64,000 nt of DNA from an uncultured Desulfosporosinus sp. (GTDB taxonomy: Bacteria > Bacillota > Desulfitobacteriia > Desulfitobacteriales > Desulfitobacteriaceae), in assembly GCA_927405585.1 (NCBI GenBank), contig CAKMJS010000003.1, positions 1 through 64,000 on the forward strand. Reading direction: 5' to 3'. Of the stretch, positions 18,153-30,621 are shown piece by piece. The position numbers were made by a program, and so were the translations under genes. The number at the start of each line of letters is the position of its first letter. Within the stretch, counting starts at the first letter, position 1. Below the pieces are notes generated by a model. The model made no database searches. It worked only from the letters and a program-made list of their open reading frames with translations, and was not told the origin of the DNA.

Positions 18153-20423
18153 ATGTATCGGTTGGACGATTTGAATCCAGTACAGAGGGAAGCTGCAGAG
18201 CATAGAGAGGGACCGCTTCTAATTCTTGCGGGGGCTGGATCGGGGAAGACCCGAGTGCTCACCTATAGAATTGCCCACTTAATTGCTCAAGGGGTAGAAC
18301 CTAGTGCGATTTTAGCAATCACGTTTACGAATAAAGCTGCCAAAGAGATGCGTGAACGAGTGACCACATTGGTAGGCAGTGAGGGATATGGGTTATGGGT
18401 GACCACTTTTCACTCTGCTTGTGTTCGTATTCTGAGGCGTGAAATAGATAATATGACGGGGTATAACCGGAATTTTGTCATCTATGATACTGGGGATCAA
18501 CAGTCGTTACTTAAGTCGTGTTTAAAGGAGTTCAATCTGGATGAAAAGAAATTCCCAGTGCGTAGTGTTGCGGCAGTTATTAGTGATGCCAAGAACAAAC
18601 TCTTAGACCCTGAGGGCTTTTCATATAAGGCTTCTGGATATTATGAGCAGAAAATCGTGGACATTTATAAATCCTATCAGAAGAGACTCAAAAATAACAA
18701 TGCCCTAGATTTTGACGATATTATCATGCTGACAGTGCGGCTCTTTCAGCAAAACCAGCAAGTATTTCGTTATTATCAGGATAAATTTCGATACATTATG
18801 GTCGATGAGTATCAAGATACAAATCATGCCCAATATATGCTGATCAAATTGTTAGCAAGTGAGTATCGTAATCTCTGCGTGGTAGGGGATGATGACCAGT
18901 CGGTCTATGGATGGCGCGGGGCAGATATTCAAAATATTCTTGATTTTGAGCGGGATTACCCGGAAGCGAAGGTCATTAAACTTGAACAAAATTACCGTTC
19001 AACACAAATAATTCTCAGTGCAGCGAATGCCGTCGTAAAGAATAACGAAACTCGTAAAGAGAAGTCGCTTTGGACCGAAAATCCTGAGGGGCAATCTGTT
19101 GTGTGTTATGTCGGTAATGATGAACGAGATGAATCCGCCTACGTCGTTGAACGTATCCAACGTTTACATGAGCTGGAAGGGCGCCCTTTTAATGATTTTG
19201 CGGTTCTTTACCGGACAAATGCTCAATCTCGGGCGCTTGAAGAACGTTTAATGAAAGCATCTACACCTTATCGTATTTTCTCTGGCTTAAAATTCTACCA
19301 GCGCCTGGAGATCAAGGACATTTTAGCTTATTTAAGAGTCTTGTATAACCCTGCGGATCAAGTGAGTTTTTCACGTGTCCTCGGTGTACCTAAACGAGGT
19401 CTTGGAGATAGTGCGCTAGAGAAGATTTTGGAATATACGGAGGAACAGGGAATGCCCGTATTGGACGCGATTTTGGAGGCGGAGTATATTCCAGAATTGC
19501 CAACAAGAGCTAAGAAACCGCTGGTTGGTTTTGCTCAATTGATGCAAGAATTAGTGGCGTATTCTAAGCAAGCGTCGGTTACCGATTTAGTTCAAGCGAT
19601 ATTAAACAAAACGGGGTACGAAGCGCTTCTTCAGGCAGAGGATACACCCGAAGCGGAGAATCGCCTAGAAAACTTGCGTGAGTTCCTGTCAGTCACCGCT
19701 GAGTATGATGCGAAAGCGGCTCAGTCCGCGCAAAATGCGTCAAATGATGGGGTAGATGTGGAGGAGACGGTCGGGGGTTTAAGCGGTTTCTTAGAGCAAG
19801 TTTCCTTAGTCGCCGATATTGATGATCTAGACCAAGGGGAAGAAGCTGTGGCGCTGATGACTATGCATAGCGCGAAGGGGTTAGAGTTTCCGGTGGTGTT
19901 TGTCGTAGGCATGGAGGACGGGATATTTCCCAGTAGCCGTTCACTCATGGAACCGATTGAACTTGAGGAAGAGCGGCGTCTCTGCTATGTTGCCATCACC
20001 CGAGCGAGGGAGAAGCTTTATTTATGTAATGCGGAAATGCGAATGCTTTACGGCAAAACGCAGTACAATCGACCTTCCTGCTTCTTAACCGAGATACCCT
20101 CCACCTTAATGACGGATATTGACCCTCTAGATCCGCCAAAACGTGTTCCTAAGGCTAAACCTAAGTCATCTTGGCAGCGGGGTGGATCAAAGGATAAAAC
20201 GATTCCCTTAGGTTCGGGTTCATGGGAAAAAGGTTTCGGCAGTACTCTAGTTAGTAAAGGAGGTGAGGCGCATCATTTAGGAGACAAAGTGGAGCATGCA
20301 ACGTTCGGACGCGGAATTATTGTTTCAATTAGAGGAGAAGGCGACCAGGCGGAGTTGACCATTGTTTTCGACGGTGGAATTAAAAAACTTATGGCTGAAT
20401 ATGCCAAGTTAACGAAGTTGTAA
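18153..20423 (+). CDS. pcrA: UvrD/PcrA-type DNA helicase
   Basis: A 756-residue superfamily 1A 3'-5' helicase for repair and plasmid/chromosome replication. Motif I is LAGAGSGKTRVLTYRI near residue 26, motif II is VDEYQDTN, motif III is VVGDDDQSVYGWRGA, and motif VI is LCYVAITRARE. The C-terminal tail, with a Lys/Pro-rich linker and a final small domain (HATFGRGIIVS), is the PcrA type that contacts RNA polymerase and UvrB. I start at the ATG at 18153 behind GTGAGGTGG. ppaC follows after 60 bases and ligA comes next; pcrA-ligA linkage is common in Firmicutes. Confidence 0.95.
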   Translation: MYRLDDLNPVQREAAEHREGPLLILAGAGSGKTRVLTYRIAHLIAQGVEPSAILAITFTNKAAKEMRERVTTLVGSEGYGLWVTTFHSACVRILRREIDNMTGYNRNFVIYDTGDQQSLLKSCLKEFNLDEKKFPVRSVAAVISDAKNKLLDPEGFSYKASGYYEQKIVDIYKSYQKRLKNNNALDFDDIIMLTVRLFQQNQQVFRYYQDKFRYIMVDEYQDTNHAQYMLIKLLASEYRNLCVVGDDDQSVYGWRGADIQNILDFERDYPEAKVIKLEQNYRSTQIILSAANAVVKNNETRKEKSLWTENPEGQSVVCYVGNDERDESAYVVERIQRLHELEGRPFNDFAVLYRTNAQSRALEERLMKASTPYRIFSGLKFYQRLEIKDILAYLRVLYNPADQVSFSRVLGVPKRGLGDSALEKILEYTEEQGMPVLDAILEAEYIPELPTRAKKPLVGFAQLMQELVAYSKQASVTDLVQAILNKTGYEALLQAEDTPEAENRLENLREFLSVTAEYDAKAAQSAQNASNDGVDVEETVGGLSGFLEQVSLVADIDDLDQGEEAVALMTMHSAKGLEFPVVFVVGMEDGIFPSSRSLMEPIELEEERRLCYVAITRAREKLYLCNAEMRMLYGKTQYNRPSCFLTEIPSTLMTDIDPLDPPKRVPKAKPKSSWQRGGSKDKTIPLGSGSWEKGFGSTLVSKGGEAHHLGDKVEHATFGRGIIVSIRGEGDQAELTIVFDGGIKKLMAEYAKLTKL

Positions 20424-20483
20424 CATTTTTTTATCTACTGTACATTTCCGAAATTTCGTAAAAAGAAAGGTTTAGGTGTAACT

Positions 20484-21416
20484 ATGTCAGATAAAATTTA
20501 TATTGTTGGTCATAAAAGTCCAGATACAGATTCAGTGTGCTCGGCTATCGCTTTAGCTAATTTGAAGGCACTTACAGGAACTGAAAATTGTGTTCCTTGC
20601 TCAGCAGGGAAGCTCAATAAAGAGACTGAGTATGTACTTAATTATTTCGGAGTTGCCATTCCTGAGGTCTTGGAGTCCGTAGAACCTAAACAAAAAATGA
20701 TTCTCGTTGACCACAATGAATATGGTCAAGCGGTTGCTGGTACAGACCAAGCCCAACTCGTACAAATTATTGACCATCACAAAGTCGGCGGCTTTCAAAC
20801 CTCAGAGCCCCTTTATGTTCGTATTGAGCCAGTTGGTTCGACATGCACCATCGTGGCGAAATGTTATAAAGAACTCGGCCTCACTCCAGAAAAAGGCATC
20901 GCAGGAATTCTACTCTCAGCGATTCTTTCCGATACCGTGATCTTCAAATCCCCAACCTGCACTGCACTTGACAAAGAAATTGCTGCCGAACTTGCAGCAA
21001 TTGCTGGCGTTGAACCTATGTCTTATGGTATTGAAATGTTTAAAGCATCCTCCAACATCGCAGATCGTACTCCTCAAAGCATGATAGAAGAAGACCTCAA
21101 GGCATTCACCATGGGTGCACACAAAGTCGGAGTTGGACAAGTCAGCCTAATGGGTATGGCTGGTTTTGAAGATGTTCGAGCAACCTTAACAGCTGCTATT
21201 GAAGCACATCGTGTCGCTCAGGAAATGCGCTATCTTTGCTTGATGATTACAGATATCTTGACAGACGGCACCGAATTGATCGTCACTGGGGAAAATCCTG
21301 AAGAAGTCGCTAAGGCTTTCGGAAAAGAAATCGTTAATGGCAGCGTTGATCTACCAGGCGTTCTCTCCCGTAAAAAACAAGTTGTACCACAAATGACGAC
21401 TTATTTCCAAGGCTAA
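20484..21416 (+). CDS. ppaC: Manganese-dependent inorganic pyrophosphatase (family II, DHH)
   Basis: A 310-residue family II pyrophosphatase that hydrolyses PPi in the cytoplasm. Metal-binding motifs are GHKSPDTDS near the N-terminus, LVDHNEYGQ and IIDHHKVG. The DHHA2 domain follows, ending in the substrate-binding SRKKQVVPQM. There is no CBS insert, so it is the unregulated short form. An AAAGAAAGG site precedes the ATG. It lies between pcrA and ligA. Confidence 0.95.
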   Translation: MSDKIYIVGHKSPDTDSVCSAIALANLKALTGTENCVPCSAGKLNKETEYVLNYFGVAIPEVLESVEPKQKMILVDHNEYGQAVAGTDQAQLVQIIDHHKVGGFQTSEPLYVRIEPVGSTCTIVAKCYKELGLTPEKGIAGILLSAILSDTVIFKSPTCTALDKEIAAELAAIAGVEPMSYGIEMFKASSNIADRTPQSMIEEDLKAFTMGAHKVGVGQVSLMGMAGFEDVRATLTAAIEAHRVAQEMRYLCLMITDILTDGTELIVTGENPEEVAKAFGKEIVNGSVDLPGVLSRKKQVVPQMTTYFQG

Positions 21417-21522
21417 TACTTCGTACTAGGTAATCAACTTGCGGGTTAATTAGCAGTATCATGGAAATAATAGTATTAATGAGTTATTTACTTCGAAATC
21501 TGTGAGCTTGTTAGTTAGATAA

Positions 21523-23543
<2,021 letters not shown>

Positions 23544-23544
<1 letters not shown>

Positions 23545-23595
23545 CGTGTTAGAGCGTGTTAGAGGGACGGTCCTTTTAACACGCTTTTTAACACT
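23544..23595 (+). repeat. REP-like repeat, copy 1 (also ligA terminator)
   Basis: GCGTGTTA is repeated, followed by GAGGGACGGTCC and TTTTAACACGC; GCGTGTTA pairs with TTAACACGC before a T5 run. The core GGGACGGTCCTTTTAACAC recurs at 24242-24293. A related form lies at 28971-29078. Confidence 0.7.
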
Positions 23596-23628
23596 TGCGT
23601 ATTTGAATTTTATTATTTACGAACAACT

Positions 23629-23666
23629 AAAGCCGGTTATCCCAATAAATGTGGGAAACCGGCTTT
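23629..23666 (-). terminator. Terminator hairpin of the GNAT gene
   Basis: AAAGCCGGTTATCCCA pairs with TGGGAAACCGGCTTT around ATAAATG. It lies right at the 3' end of the minus-strand acetyltransferase gene. Confidence 0.65.
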
Positions 23667-23668
23667 CT

Positions 23669-24220
23669 CTATCTCCTCATGACTTCACTTACCTTCAATC
23701 TCCAGACCATATGGTCAGCACCCTCTCCCCAATAATCCTTCAAACAATACTCTGGCTCTCCAAACTTATGGAACCATATCTTTTGTGCACTTTTGTATCC
23801 GCTATCAAGACAAAACTCCTTAATTCCCTTATTCTCTAATTCATCTAGTATTCTAAACAAAATCAGATTTCCAATGCCCTTCCTCTGATGCTTAGGATTC
23901 ACAAAAACTGTTCCTATTTCAACTAAGTCTTTTAAGGCGCCATTCGTCGATGTAATTATTAAATCATTAGATGGCCCATACTCAATCGAACCAACTACCA
24001 GATTATCGATAGTCACTATAAGAAAATATCTGTTCGCACCATGACTTTCAAAATCTTCTTTCAAGCATTTTCGCTTATCCGCTATCTCTTCTTCCATAGT
24101 TTTTTCTAATAAATCAGAAAGCCCATTTCTTTCAAAGGTATCCCGAATTACAAGTTCGAAAAACTCATTTATCGAATCTATCTCATCAAATTTTGGTCGG
24201 CGAACCACTAAATTGTGCAT
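23669..24220 (-). CDS. GNAT family N-acetyltransferase
   Basis: A 183-residue GNAT protein. The acetyl-CoA binding motif is VFVNPKHQRKGIGNLILFRIL, preceded by the beta-4 block EIGT. A C-terminal aromatic stretch (WFHKFGEPEYCLKDYWGEG) may form the acceptor pocket. The acceptor substrate is unknown. It lies alone on the minus strand between plus-strand core genes. It is bracketed by two near-identical, same-orientation REP-like repeats (23544-23595 and 24242-24293), which suggests it entered as a small cassette (inference). Confidence 0.85.
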   Translation of the reverse strand: MHNLVVRRPKFDEIDSINEFFELVIRDTFERNGLSDLLEKTMEEEIADKRKCLKEDFESHGANRYFLIVTIDNLVVGSIEYGPSNDLIITSTNGALKDLVEIGTVFVNPKHQRKGIGNLILFRILDELENKGIKEFCLDSGYKSAQKIWFHKFGEPEYCLKDYWGEGADHMVWRLKVSEVMRR

Positions 24221-24241
24221 GTCATATGACTCCTTTATGGG

Positions 24242-24293
24242 GTGTTAGGGGCGTGTTAAGGGGACGGTCCTTTTAACACACTTTTAGCACGCT
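24242..24293 (+). repeat. REP-like repeat, copy 2
   Basis: It has the same layout as copy 1: GTGTTAGGGGCGTGTTAAGG, then GGACGGTCC and TTTTAACACAC, in the same orientation. Together the two copies flank the GNAT gene. Confidence 0.7.
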
Positions 24294-24434
24294 ATTAAAT
24301 TGTTCAGGTTCACGAATGTCGTTCAAACATCAAGTTGACGACTGATTATAAATGGCATAAAATTAACCGCTATGTATTTTCAGAGTCAAACGATGAAGAT
24401 TATTGTAAGAACTATGATTTTTGGGGGATCGAAA

Positions 24435-25505
24435 ATGTCACATATACTTTTAATTTTAAATCCAGGGTCAACTTCTACTAAGATTGGCGTATTTGAAGAT
24501 GAAGTGCTATTATTTGAGGAAACTTTAAGACATACATCAGATGAAGTAGGGAAATTCGATACAATTTACGATCAGTTTCAATTTAGAAAAGACATCATTA
24601 TTAAGTATCTACTGAATAAAAACTTCGACATTAACTGTGTCAATGCAGTTGTTGGAAGAGGCGGTCTCTTGAAACCGATGGAAAGTGGAACTTATAAGGT
24701 TAATGAAAAAATGTTGGAAGATTTAAAAATTGGTGTACAAGGACAACATGCTTCAAACCTAGGCGGGATTATTGCTAATGAAATCGCAAAATCCTTAAAT
24801 GTACCTGCGTTCATCGTCGATCCAGTGATTGTCGACGAAATGGAGGAAGTTGCAAGAATATCCGGCGTACCAGAAATTAAGAGAAAGAGTATATTTCATG
24901 CACTGAACCAAAAGGCAGTAGCCAAGCGATATGCTCAAGAAAATGGCAAAAGCTATGAAACATTACGTCTCATCGTTGCGCATATGGGTGGAGGAGTATC
25001 CGTTGGAGTTCATAAGAATGGTAGAGTAATCGATGTCAACAATGCCTTAGATGGTGAAGGACCATTTTCCCCAGAAAGAAGCGGTGGAGTCCCAATAGGG
25101 GATTTAAATAAACTTTGCTACAGCAGCGTGTATTCCCCTGGTGAAATGCAGAAAAAAATTAGTGGACATGGTGGTATTGCAGCTTACCTAAATACAAATG
25201 ACTTTAGAGAGGTGTCCGAAAAAGCTGAAGCTGGAGATCAAGAATATAATCTGATCTATGATGCTTTCATATATCAAGTTGCTAAAGAAATAGGAAGTTG
25301 TGCCACTGTGCTATTTGGAAAAGTAGACGCCATAATCCTTACTGGGGGTATAGCCTACGGGGAATCTACTACCAACGCGATTAAGGATAGAGTAAACTTC
25401 ATTGCTCCAGTCGTTGTCTATCCGGGAGAGGACGAGCTTAGGGCACTTGCACAAGGCGGGTTAAGAGTACTGAGAGGGGAAGAAAAAGGCAAAGTTTATT
25501 GTTAG
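24435..25505 (+). CDS. buk: Butyrate kinase
   Basis: A 356-residue ASKHA-fold acid kinase interconverting butyryl phosphate and butyrate with ADP/ATP. Motifs are [16 protein letters not shown] at the N-terminus, [31 protein letters not shown] and [13 protein letters not shown]. These match butyrate/branched-chain fatty acid kinases rather than acetate kinase. I start at the ATG at 24435 behind GGGGGATCG; the frame continues back to 24372 without a ribosome site. No phosphotransbutyrylase is adjacent, which is unusual. It may serve activation of butyrate or isobutyrate alongside the CoA-transferases. Its codons are more A/T-rich than those of gatCAB next door. Confidence 0.9.
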   Translation: MSHILLILNPGSTSTKIGVFEDEVLLFEETLRHTSDEVGKFDTIYDQFQFRKDIIIKYLLNKNFDINCVNAVVGRGGLLKPMESGTYKVNEKMLEDLKIGVQGQHASNLGGIIANEIAKSLNVPAFIVDPVIVDEMEEVARISGVPEIKRKSIFHALNQKAVAKRYAQENGKSYETLRLIVAHMGGGVSVGVHKNGRVIDVNNALDGEGPFSPERSGGVPIGDLNKLCYSSVYSPGEMQKKISGHGGIAAYLNTNDFREVSEKAEAGDQEYNLIYDAFIYQVAKEIGSCATVLFGKVDAIILTGGIAYGESTTNAIKDRVNFIAPVVVYPGEDELRALAQGGLRVLRGEEKGKVYC

Positions 25506-25693
25506 GCTTGTATTTTTGCTTACCTTAATTCAAAGTATATCATTAGTTTCTATGAAAGTGTCGAAATTGTCTTTTACCAAGAACCGTCCCCAAAACTTGC
25601 ACCCCAAACTTGTACACAATCATTTTAATTGCCTCGTTCTTCCATATTTGCTATGATAGAGACTGAAGTAATAAACTATCCAAGGGAAGGTGA

Positions 25694-25990
25694 ATGAATA
25701 TGACAATATCACGTGAAGACGTTGAATACGTGGCAGCCTTGGCGCGCCTAGAGTTAACGGAACCAGAGATTCAAGAGTATACCGAACAACTCAACTCCAT
25801 TTTAGACTATGCGGCTATGTTGGAGCGCTTAGACACAGACGATGTCGTGCCGACAGCTCACGCTGTACCAATACATAATGTCTTGCGCGAGGACCAAGTA
25901 AGACCCTCAATTAATCATGCGAAAGCATTAAGAAATGCACCGGATGGGGACGAAGGTTTCTTCAGGGTGCCGAGAATAAGTTTGACTTAG
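25694..25990 (+). CDS. gatC: Asp/Glu-tRNA amidotransferase subunit C
   Basis: A 98-residue GatC that stabilises the GatA-GatB interface. The N-terminus [19 protein letters not shown] and the [20 protein letters not shown] block are diagnostic. AAGGTGA lies upstream of the ATG. It is the first gene of gatCAB, with gatA 17 bases downstream. Confidence 0.95.
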   Translation: MNMTISREDVEYVAALARLELTEPEIQEYTEQLNSILDYAAMLERLDTDDVVPTAHAVPIHNVLREDQVRPSINHAKALRNAPDGDEGFFRVPRISLT

Positions 25991-26007
25991 AAAGGAGACT
26001 GCGGAAG

Positions 26008-27498
26008 TTGGAATCAGTGAGTATCGGAAAGTCAGTCAGCGAACAACATGAGCTTCTCGTTCATAAAGATGTCAGCTCCACTGAATTGACGAAAGCCTAC
26101 ATTGCCCGAATCCATTCGGTGGATCCCGATTTACAAGCGTATTTAACAGTTTTAGAAGATAAAGCATTGGCTCAGGCGGCTGAAATTGATCGCAAGATCG
26201 CCCATAACGAGGTGCTCGGCGCTTTAGAGGGAATTCCGATGGCCTTGAAGGATAACATGTGCACGGAAGGGATTCGCACAAGTTGTGCTTCTAAGATGTT
26301 GGAGAGTTTTATTCCACCCTATAATGCGACTGTAACAGACCGTCTTCAGGCCGCGGGAACAATTCTACTCGGCAAAGTCAATATGGATGAGTTTGCGATG
26401 GGTTCCTCAACTGAGAATTCTTACTTTGCAAAGACTCGCAATCCTTGGGATTTAGAACGTGTTCCAGGAGGATCCTCCGGGGGGGCAGCAGTTGCAGTAG
26501 CTGCAGACGAGGCTTCTTTTAGTTTGGGATCTGATACGGGGGGATCGATCCGTCAACCCGCTTCGTTTTGTGGGGTGGTTGGCATGAAACCCACTTACGG
26601 CGCAGTTTCGCGGTTAGGCTTGATTGCGTTTGCGTCCTCACTCGATCAGATTGGTCCATTCACTAAAACTGTCCGAGACAATGCCTTAGTGCTCAATGCG
26701 ATTGCTGGATATGATCCACTGGATTCGACGTCAGTTGCTTATGAGAAACCAGATTATACAAAGTTCCTCGTTAACAATGTTAAAGGGCTGAGAATTGGAA
26801 TTCCTCGTGAGTATTACGGTGAGGGGATTGATCCGGAAGTTGCTAAAGGTATTCAAGCAGGAATTCAAACGCTGATCGATCTCGGCGCAGAAGTATCGGA
26901 ATGTTCATTACCTCATACTGAGTATGCGATACCGGCTTATTACTTGATTGCCACGGCTGAGGCGAGCTCCAATCTAGCCCGTTATGATGGAGTGCGCTAT
27001 GGGTACAGAGCAGAAGCTGAAGATGTGTTGGGCATGTTTAAGCAGACCAGAGCGGAGGGCTTTGGGCCTGAAGTTAAAAGAAGGATCATGCTCGGAACCT
27101 ATGCCTTGAGTTCTGGATATTATGATGCCTATTATCTAAAAGCGCAAAAAGTAAGAACACTGATTAAACGAGATTTTGATCAGGCGTTTGAAAAGTTTGA
27201 TGTTTTGCTCTCCCCAACGGCACCGACTACAGCCTTTAAATTTGGGGAAAAATCCGCAGATCCATTAACTATGTATCTATCTGATATAACGACTGTTCCA
27301 ATTAACTTGGCAGGGATCCCTGCAATTTCTATCCCAGCTGGATTCGTCAAAGGAATGCCAATCGGTATGCAACTAATGGGTAAAGCGTTTGATGAAGGCA
27401 CGTTGTACCGTGTAGCCTATACCTTCGAGCAAAACACGAATCATCACACGTTAAAACCAAGTTTGTCCGGGGAGGTGCTGGCTAGTGGTAGTCGCTAA
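26008..27498 (+). CDS. gatA: Asp/Glu-tRNA amidotransferase subunit A
   Basis: A 496-residue amidase that frees ammonia from glutamine for transamidation of Glu-tRNA-Gln or Asp-tRNA-Asn. The amidase Ser-cisSer-Lys triad sits in PMALKDNM (Lys), [13 protein letters not shown] and [14 protein letters not shown] (serines). The start is TTG behind AAAGGAGA. The last 14 bases overlap gatB, implying coupled translation. Confidence 0.95.
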   Translation: MESVSIGKSVSEQHELLVHKDVSSTELTKAYIARIHSVDPDLQAYLTVLEDKALAQAAEIDRKIAHNEVLGALEGIPMALKDNMCTEGIRTSCASKMLESFIPPYNATVTDRLQAAGTILLGKVNMDEFAMGSSTENSYFAKTRNPWDLERVPGGSSGGAAVAVAADEASFSLGSDTGGSIRQPASFCGVVGMKPTYGAVSRLGLIAFASSLDQIGPFTKTVRDNALVLNAIAGYDPLDSTSVAYEKPDYTKFLVNNVKGLRIGIPREYYGEGIDPEVAKGIQAGIQTLIDLGAEVSECSLPHTEYAIPAYYLIATAEASSNLARYDGVRYGYRAEAEDVLGMFKQTRAEGFGPEVKRRIMLGTYALSSGYYDAYYLKAQKVRTLIKRDFDQAFEKFDVLLSPTAPTTAFKFGEKSADPLTMYLSDITTVPINLAGIPAISIPAGFVKGMPIGMQLMGKAFDEGTLYRVAYTFEQNTNHHTLKPSLSGEVLASGSR

Positions 27499-28933
27499 CC
27501 AATTCGAAATGGTCTGTGGACTTGAGGTTCATGTCGAGCTCCAAACCAAGACGAAGATTTTCTGCGGATGTACAACGGAGTTTGGGGGCGAGCAAAACAC
27601 GCACGTTTGCCCGGTGTGCCTAGGTATGCCTGGAGCGCTCCCCGTTCTTAACCGTGAAGTGGTGAATTTTGCGATTAAGGCTGGCTTGGCGTTGGATTGC
27701 GAGATTGCGGAGTTTTCTAAGTTCGACCGTAAGAACTATTTTTACCCTGATTTGTCTAAGAACTATCAAACCTCTCAATTTGATTTGCCGATTTGCGGCA
27801 AGGGTGGCTTAGAGATTGAAATAGACGGAGAGAAGAAATGGATTGGGATCACACGAGCCCACATGGAGGAAGATGCCGGAAAGCTCGTGCATAGCGGAGA
27901 GACGATCTCAACGTCAAACGAGTCTTCCGTCGACTATAACCGTGCCGGGGTGCCGCTTCTGGAAATCGTTTCGGAGCCTGATATGCGCTCAATTCCGGAA
28001 GTTCTCGCCTATCTTGAAAAATTAGTACAGATACTAGAGTATACTGAAGTATCGGATTGCCGTTTGGAACAAGGTTCTGTTCGCTTTGATGTCAATGTTT
28101 CCCTGAGGCCCTTCGGAACGGATACCTTGGGAATTCGTACAGAAACCAAGAATTTAAATTCCTTCAGTTCAGTTCGGCGGTGCATGGAGTATGAAGTCGC
28201 TCGTCAAGCCCGAGTGTTAAATGCCGGTGAGAACGTGGTTCAGGAGACTCGCACCTGGGATGAGGGACAGGGGATCACGTTAACACTTCGTTCGAAAGAG
28301 GAAGCGCATGATTATCGCTACTTTCCTGAGCCTGATCTCCCCCCTTTGGTTATCGACAAGGAATGGGTCGAACGTATTCGTAAAACCCTCCCCGAGCTTC
28401 CCGCCGCACGTCGTGCCCGGTTACAAACTCTGGGACTGTCTGCGTACGATGCAGCGGTTATCACTCAAGCAAAGGCGATGGCAGATTTCTTTGATGAGGC
28501 CTTAACTTACTATACAGATGCTAAGACGTTGGCGAACTGGGTCATGGGCGACATGACTCGTCTATTGAACTCAAACCAGTGTAGTGTGGTCGATTCTCCC
28601 ATTTCAGCCAAACAATTAGCGGAACTTCTCCAACTTATTAACAAGGGAACATTGAGCGGAAAGATTGCCAAGAGCGTTCTTGAAGAGATGTACAGCACAA
28701 GTAAGGATGCTAGTATGATCGTCAAGGAAAAAGGACTCGCTCAAATCAGCGACGAAGGAGCACTGCTTGGTATTATTGACGGCGTGCTTGCTGCCAATCC
28801 GCAATCGGTGGAGGACTATCGAGCTGGAAAAGATAAAGCAATCGGGTTTCTTGTCGGGCAAATCATGAAGGCTACTAAGGGACAGGCCAATCCGGGACTT
28901 GTCAATCAGTTGCTTAAGGAGAAATTGGCTTGA
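27485..28933 (+). CDS. gatB: Asp/Glu-tRNA amidotransferase subunit B
   Basis: A 482-residue GatB, the tRNA-binding and kinase subunit. It opens [20 protein letters not shown] and carries [14 protein letters not shown], whose cysteines resemble the GatB zinc site. It ends with the YqeY-like helical tail ([20 protein letters not shown]). A GTG start lies behind GGGGAGGTG inside gatA. A REP-like repeat and a strong terminator follow. Confidence 0.95.
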   Translation: MVVANQFEMVCGLEVHVELQTKTKIFCGCTTEFGGEQNTHVCPVCLGMPGALPVLNREVVNFAIKAGLALDCEIAEFSKFDRKNYFYPDLSKNYQTSQFDLPICGKGGLEIEIDGEKKWIGITRAHMEEDAGKLVHSGETISTSNESSVDYNRAGVPLLEIVSEPDMRSIPEVLAYLEKLVQILEYTEVSDCRLEQGSVRFDVNVSLRPFGTDTLGIRTETKNLNSFSSVRRCMEYEVARQARVLNAGENVVQETRTWDEGQGITLTLRSKEEAHDYRYFPEPDLPPLVIDKEWVERIRKTLPELPAARRARLQTLGLSAYDAAVITQAKAMADFFDEALTYYTDAKTLANWVMGDMTRLLNSNQCSVVDSPISAKQLAELLQLINKGTLSGKIAKSVLEEMYSTSKDASMIVKEKGLAQISDEGALLGIIDGVLAANPQSVEDYRAGKDKAIGFLVGQIMKATKGQANPGLVNQLLKEKLA

Positions 28934-28970
28934 AACTAAGTGTTCACTGAAGGGAGTTATGATGACCTTA

Positions 28971-29078
28971 CGAGTGCGTGTTAAAAAGACTGACGCTCTA
29001 ACACTTAACACGAAAAAAAGGTAAAATGTGTTAATAGGACCGCTCCCATAACACACATAACACACACAAACACGCTCG
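28971..29078. repeat. REP-like repeat, copy 3 (larger, inverted form)
   Basis: Outer arms CGAGTGCGTGTTA and AAACACGCTCG enclose several AACAC/GTGTT units. GTGTTAATAGGACCGCTCCC is the reverse-complement type of the GGGACGGTCC core seen at 23.5 and 24.2 kb. It sits between gatB and its terminator. Confidence 0.55.
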
Positions 29079-29130
29079 AAAAGGTGACCTAATTTGGCGT
29101 ATAAAGCCTAAGTTAGGTCATCTTTTCTAT
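29079..29130 (+). terminator. Terminator of gatCAB
   Basis: AAAAGGTGACCTAA (29079-29092) pairs over 14 positions with TTAGGTCATCTTTT (29113-29126), one pair being G-T, followed by CTATTC. The next 270 bases to 29406 hold no gene that I can see. Confidence 0.8.
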
Positions 29131-29406
29131 TCGTACTAAGTACTTCTTCCAATAGGGCGAGTTCACTGTCGTATTGTTCGTCACATGATATTCTTGGATG
29201 AAGTGGAGAAGCTAATGAGAACACCTGATAGGGTAACGATTCTAGTATAGCGGGATATTAATGCACTGAGTCTTATAAGTATACAGTATAAAGAAATGGA
29301 TATCCTTCAAACCGGAGGGGTATTATGCTACTATAAGGACTAAGAAATCTAGCTGTACTAAGCTGAGTAGTTTCTTCCAGTTTAAGAAAAGGGGTGAGTT
29401 TGTCTT

Positions 29407-30543
29407 ATGAGACATTTAGTAATTGTAGATACCACGTTACGCGACGGAGAACAAACGGCAGGCGTTGTGTTCTCAAATCAAGAAAAATTGCGCATAGCTC
29501 GATTGCTTGATGAGCTTGGCGTTCATCAGATTGAAGCAGGTGTTGCGGTCATGGGCGGCGATGAAAAGCAAGCCATTCGTGATATTTGTAAATTGGGCTT
29601 AAAAGCGAGTATTATGGGCTGGAATCGAGCGGTTGTGTCTGATATCGAAGCCTCTCTGTCTTGCGGGGTCGATGCTGTGGCGATTTCCATTTCCACCTCG
29701 GATATTCATATTGAGCATAAACTTATGACCACACGTGAGGACGTTTTGGAACGGATGGTCAAGGCTACAACCTTTGCTAAACGTGAAGGATTGTACATCT
29801 CCGTCAATGCGGAAGATGCCTCACGCTCAGACATGGATTTTCTCGTGGAGTTTGCTAAAGAAGCCAAAAAAGCGGGTGCAAATCGTTTGCGATATTGTGA
29901 TACTGTGGGGATTTTGGACCCGTTCACAACCTATGACAATATTAGGACTTTGATTGAAAAATCAGGGATTGACGTTGAAATGCATACCCACGACGATTTT
30001 GGCATGGCAACTGCCAATGCTTTAGCAGGAGTAAAGGCTGGAGCGACTCATGTGGGGGTAACGGTGAATGGCTTGGGAGAGCGAGCCGGTAATGCGGCTT
30101 TAGAAGAAGTGATTATGGCCTTAAAACACTTACTTGATACCGATTTAAGCTTTGCAACGGAACGTTTTGTGGAGGTTTCTGAATACGTTGCTCGAGCCTC
30201 GGGTCGGATGCTACCACCTTGGAAATCGATTGTGGGTAGTAATATGTTTGCCCATGAATCGGGGATTCATGCTGATGGAGCACTTAAGAACCCTAAGACG
30301 TATGAAGCATTCAGCCCTGAAGATGTTGGCTCTGAACGTCAGATCGTGATAGGAAAACACTCAGGCACGGCGTCCATTAAGGCGAAGTTTTTCTTGGAGT
30401 ATGGAAAAGAGATGACAGACGAAGATGCTAATGAAATGTTGACAAGGGTCAGGGCGTTGGCTGTCGACATGAAGCGTTCGCTCTTTGATAAGGAACTAGT
30501 GTATATTTATAGTGATATGTTAAAACAACACGAGGCTAAATAG
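29407..30543 (+). CDS. Homocitrate synthase / Re-citrate synthase-like enzyme
   Basis: A 378-residue DRE-TIM metallolyase-superfamily Claisen enzyme that condenses acetyl-CoA with a 2-oxo acid. Motifs are VDTTLRDGEQTAGVVF at the N-terminus, the metal-binding HTHDDFGMATANALAG, and GERAGNAALEEV. The C-terminal half has GIHADGALKNPKTYEAF and GKHSGTASIKAKF. It is NifV-like in length and lacks the long regulatory domain of isopropylmalate synthase. No nif genes are here; the next gene is an isocitrate dehydrogenase. That pairing suggests a citrate/2-oxoglutarate branch, i.e. Re-citrate synthase activity (inference); homocitrate synthase is the alternative. The ribosome site is AAAAGGGGTGAG. Confidence 0.8.
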   Translation: MRHLVIVDTTLRDGEQTAGVVFSNQEKLRIARLLDELGVHQIEAGVAVMGGDEKQAIRDICKLGLKASIMGWNRAVVSDIEASLSCGVDAVAISISTSDIHIEHKLMTTREDVLERMVKATTFAKREGLYISVNAEDASRSDMDFLVEFAKEAKKAGANRLRYCDTVGILDPFTTYDNIRTLIEKSGIDVEMHTHDDFGMATANALAGVKAGATHVGVTVNGLGERAGNAALEEVIMALKHLLDTDLSFATERFVEVSEYVARASGRMLPPWKSIVGSNMFAHESGIHADGALKNPKTYEAFSPEDVGSERQIVIGKHSGTASIKAKFFLEYGKEMTDEDANEMLTRVRALAVDMKRSLFDKELVYIYSDMLKQHEAK

Positions 30544-30556
30544 AACGTTGTAATTT

Positions 30557-30578
30557 AAAGGCGGTAAGAACTGCCTTT
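30557..30578 (+). terminator. Short hairpin between the synthase and the dehydrogenase
   Basis: AAAGGCGGT-AAGA-ACTGCCTTT followed by CTGTT: a weak terminator or attenuator that would lower read-through into the next gene. Confidence 0.5.
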
Positions 30579-30621
30579 CTGTTACTCGGCAAGTTTTCTT
30601 TATTAGAAAGGGAGTTCATCA

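Noticed and set aside
24350-24370. A fifth sigma-54 promoter before buk (TGGCATAAAATTAACC)
   Set aside because: The -12 GC is absent and no 18-bp palindromes lie upstream.
29407-30543. nifV as part of a nitrogen-fixation cluster
   Set aside because: No other nif gene is in the window; the partner is an isocitrate dehydrogenase.
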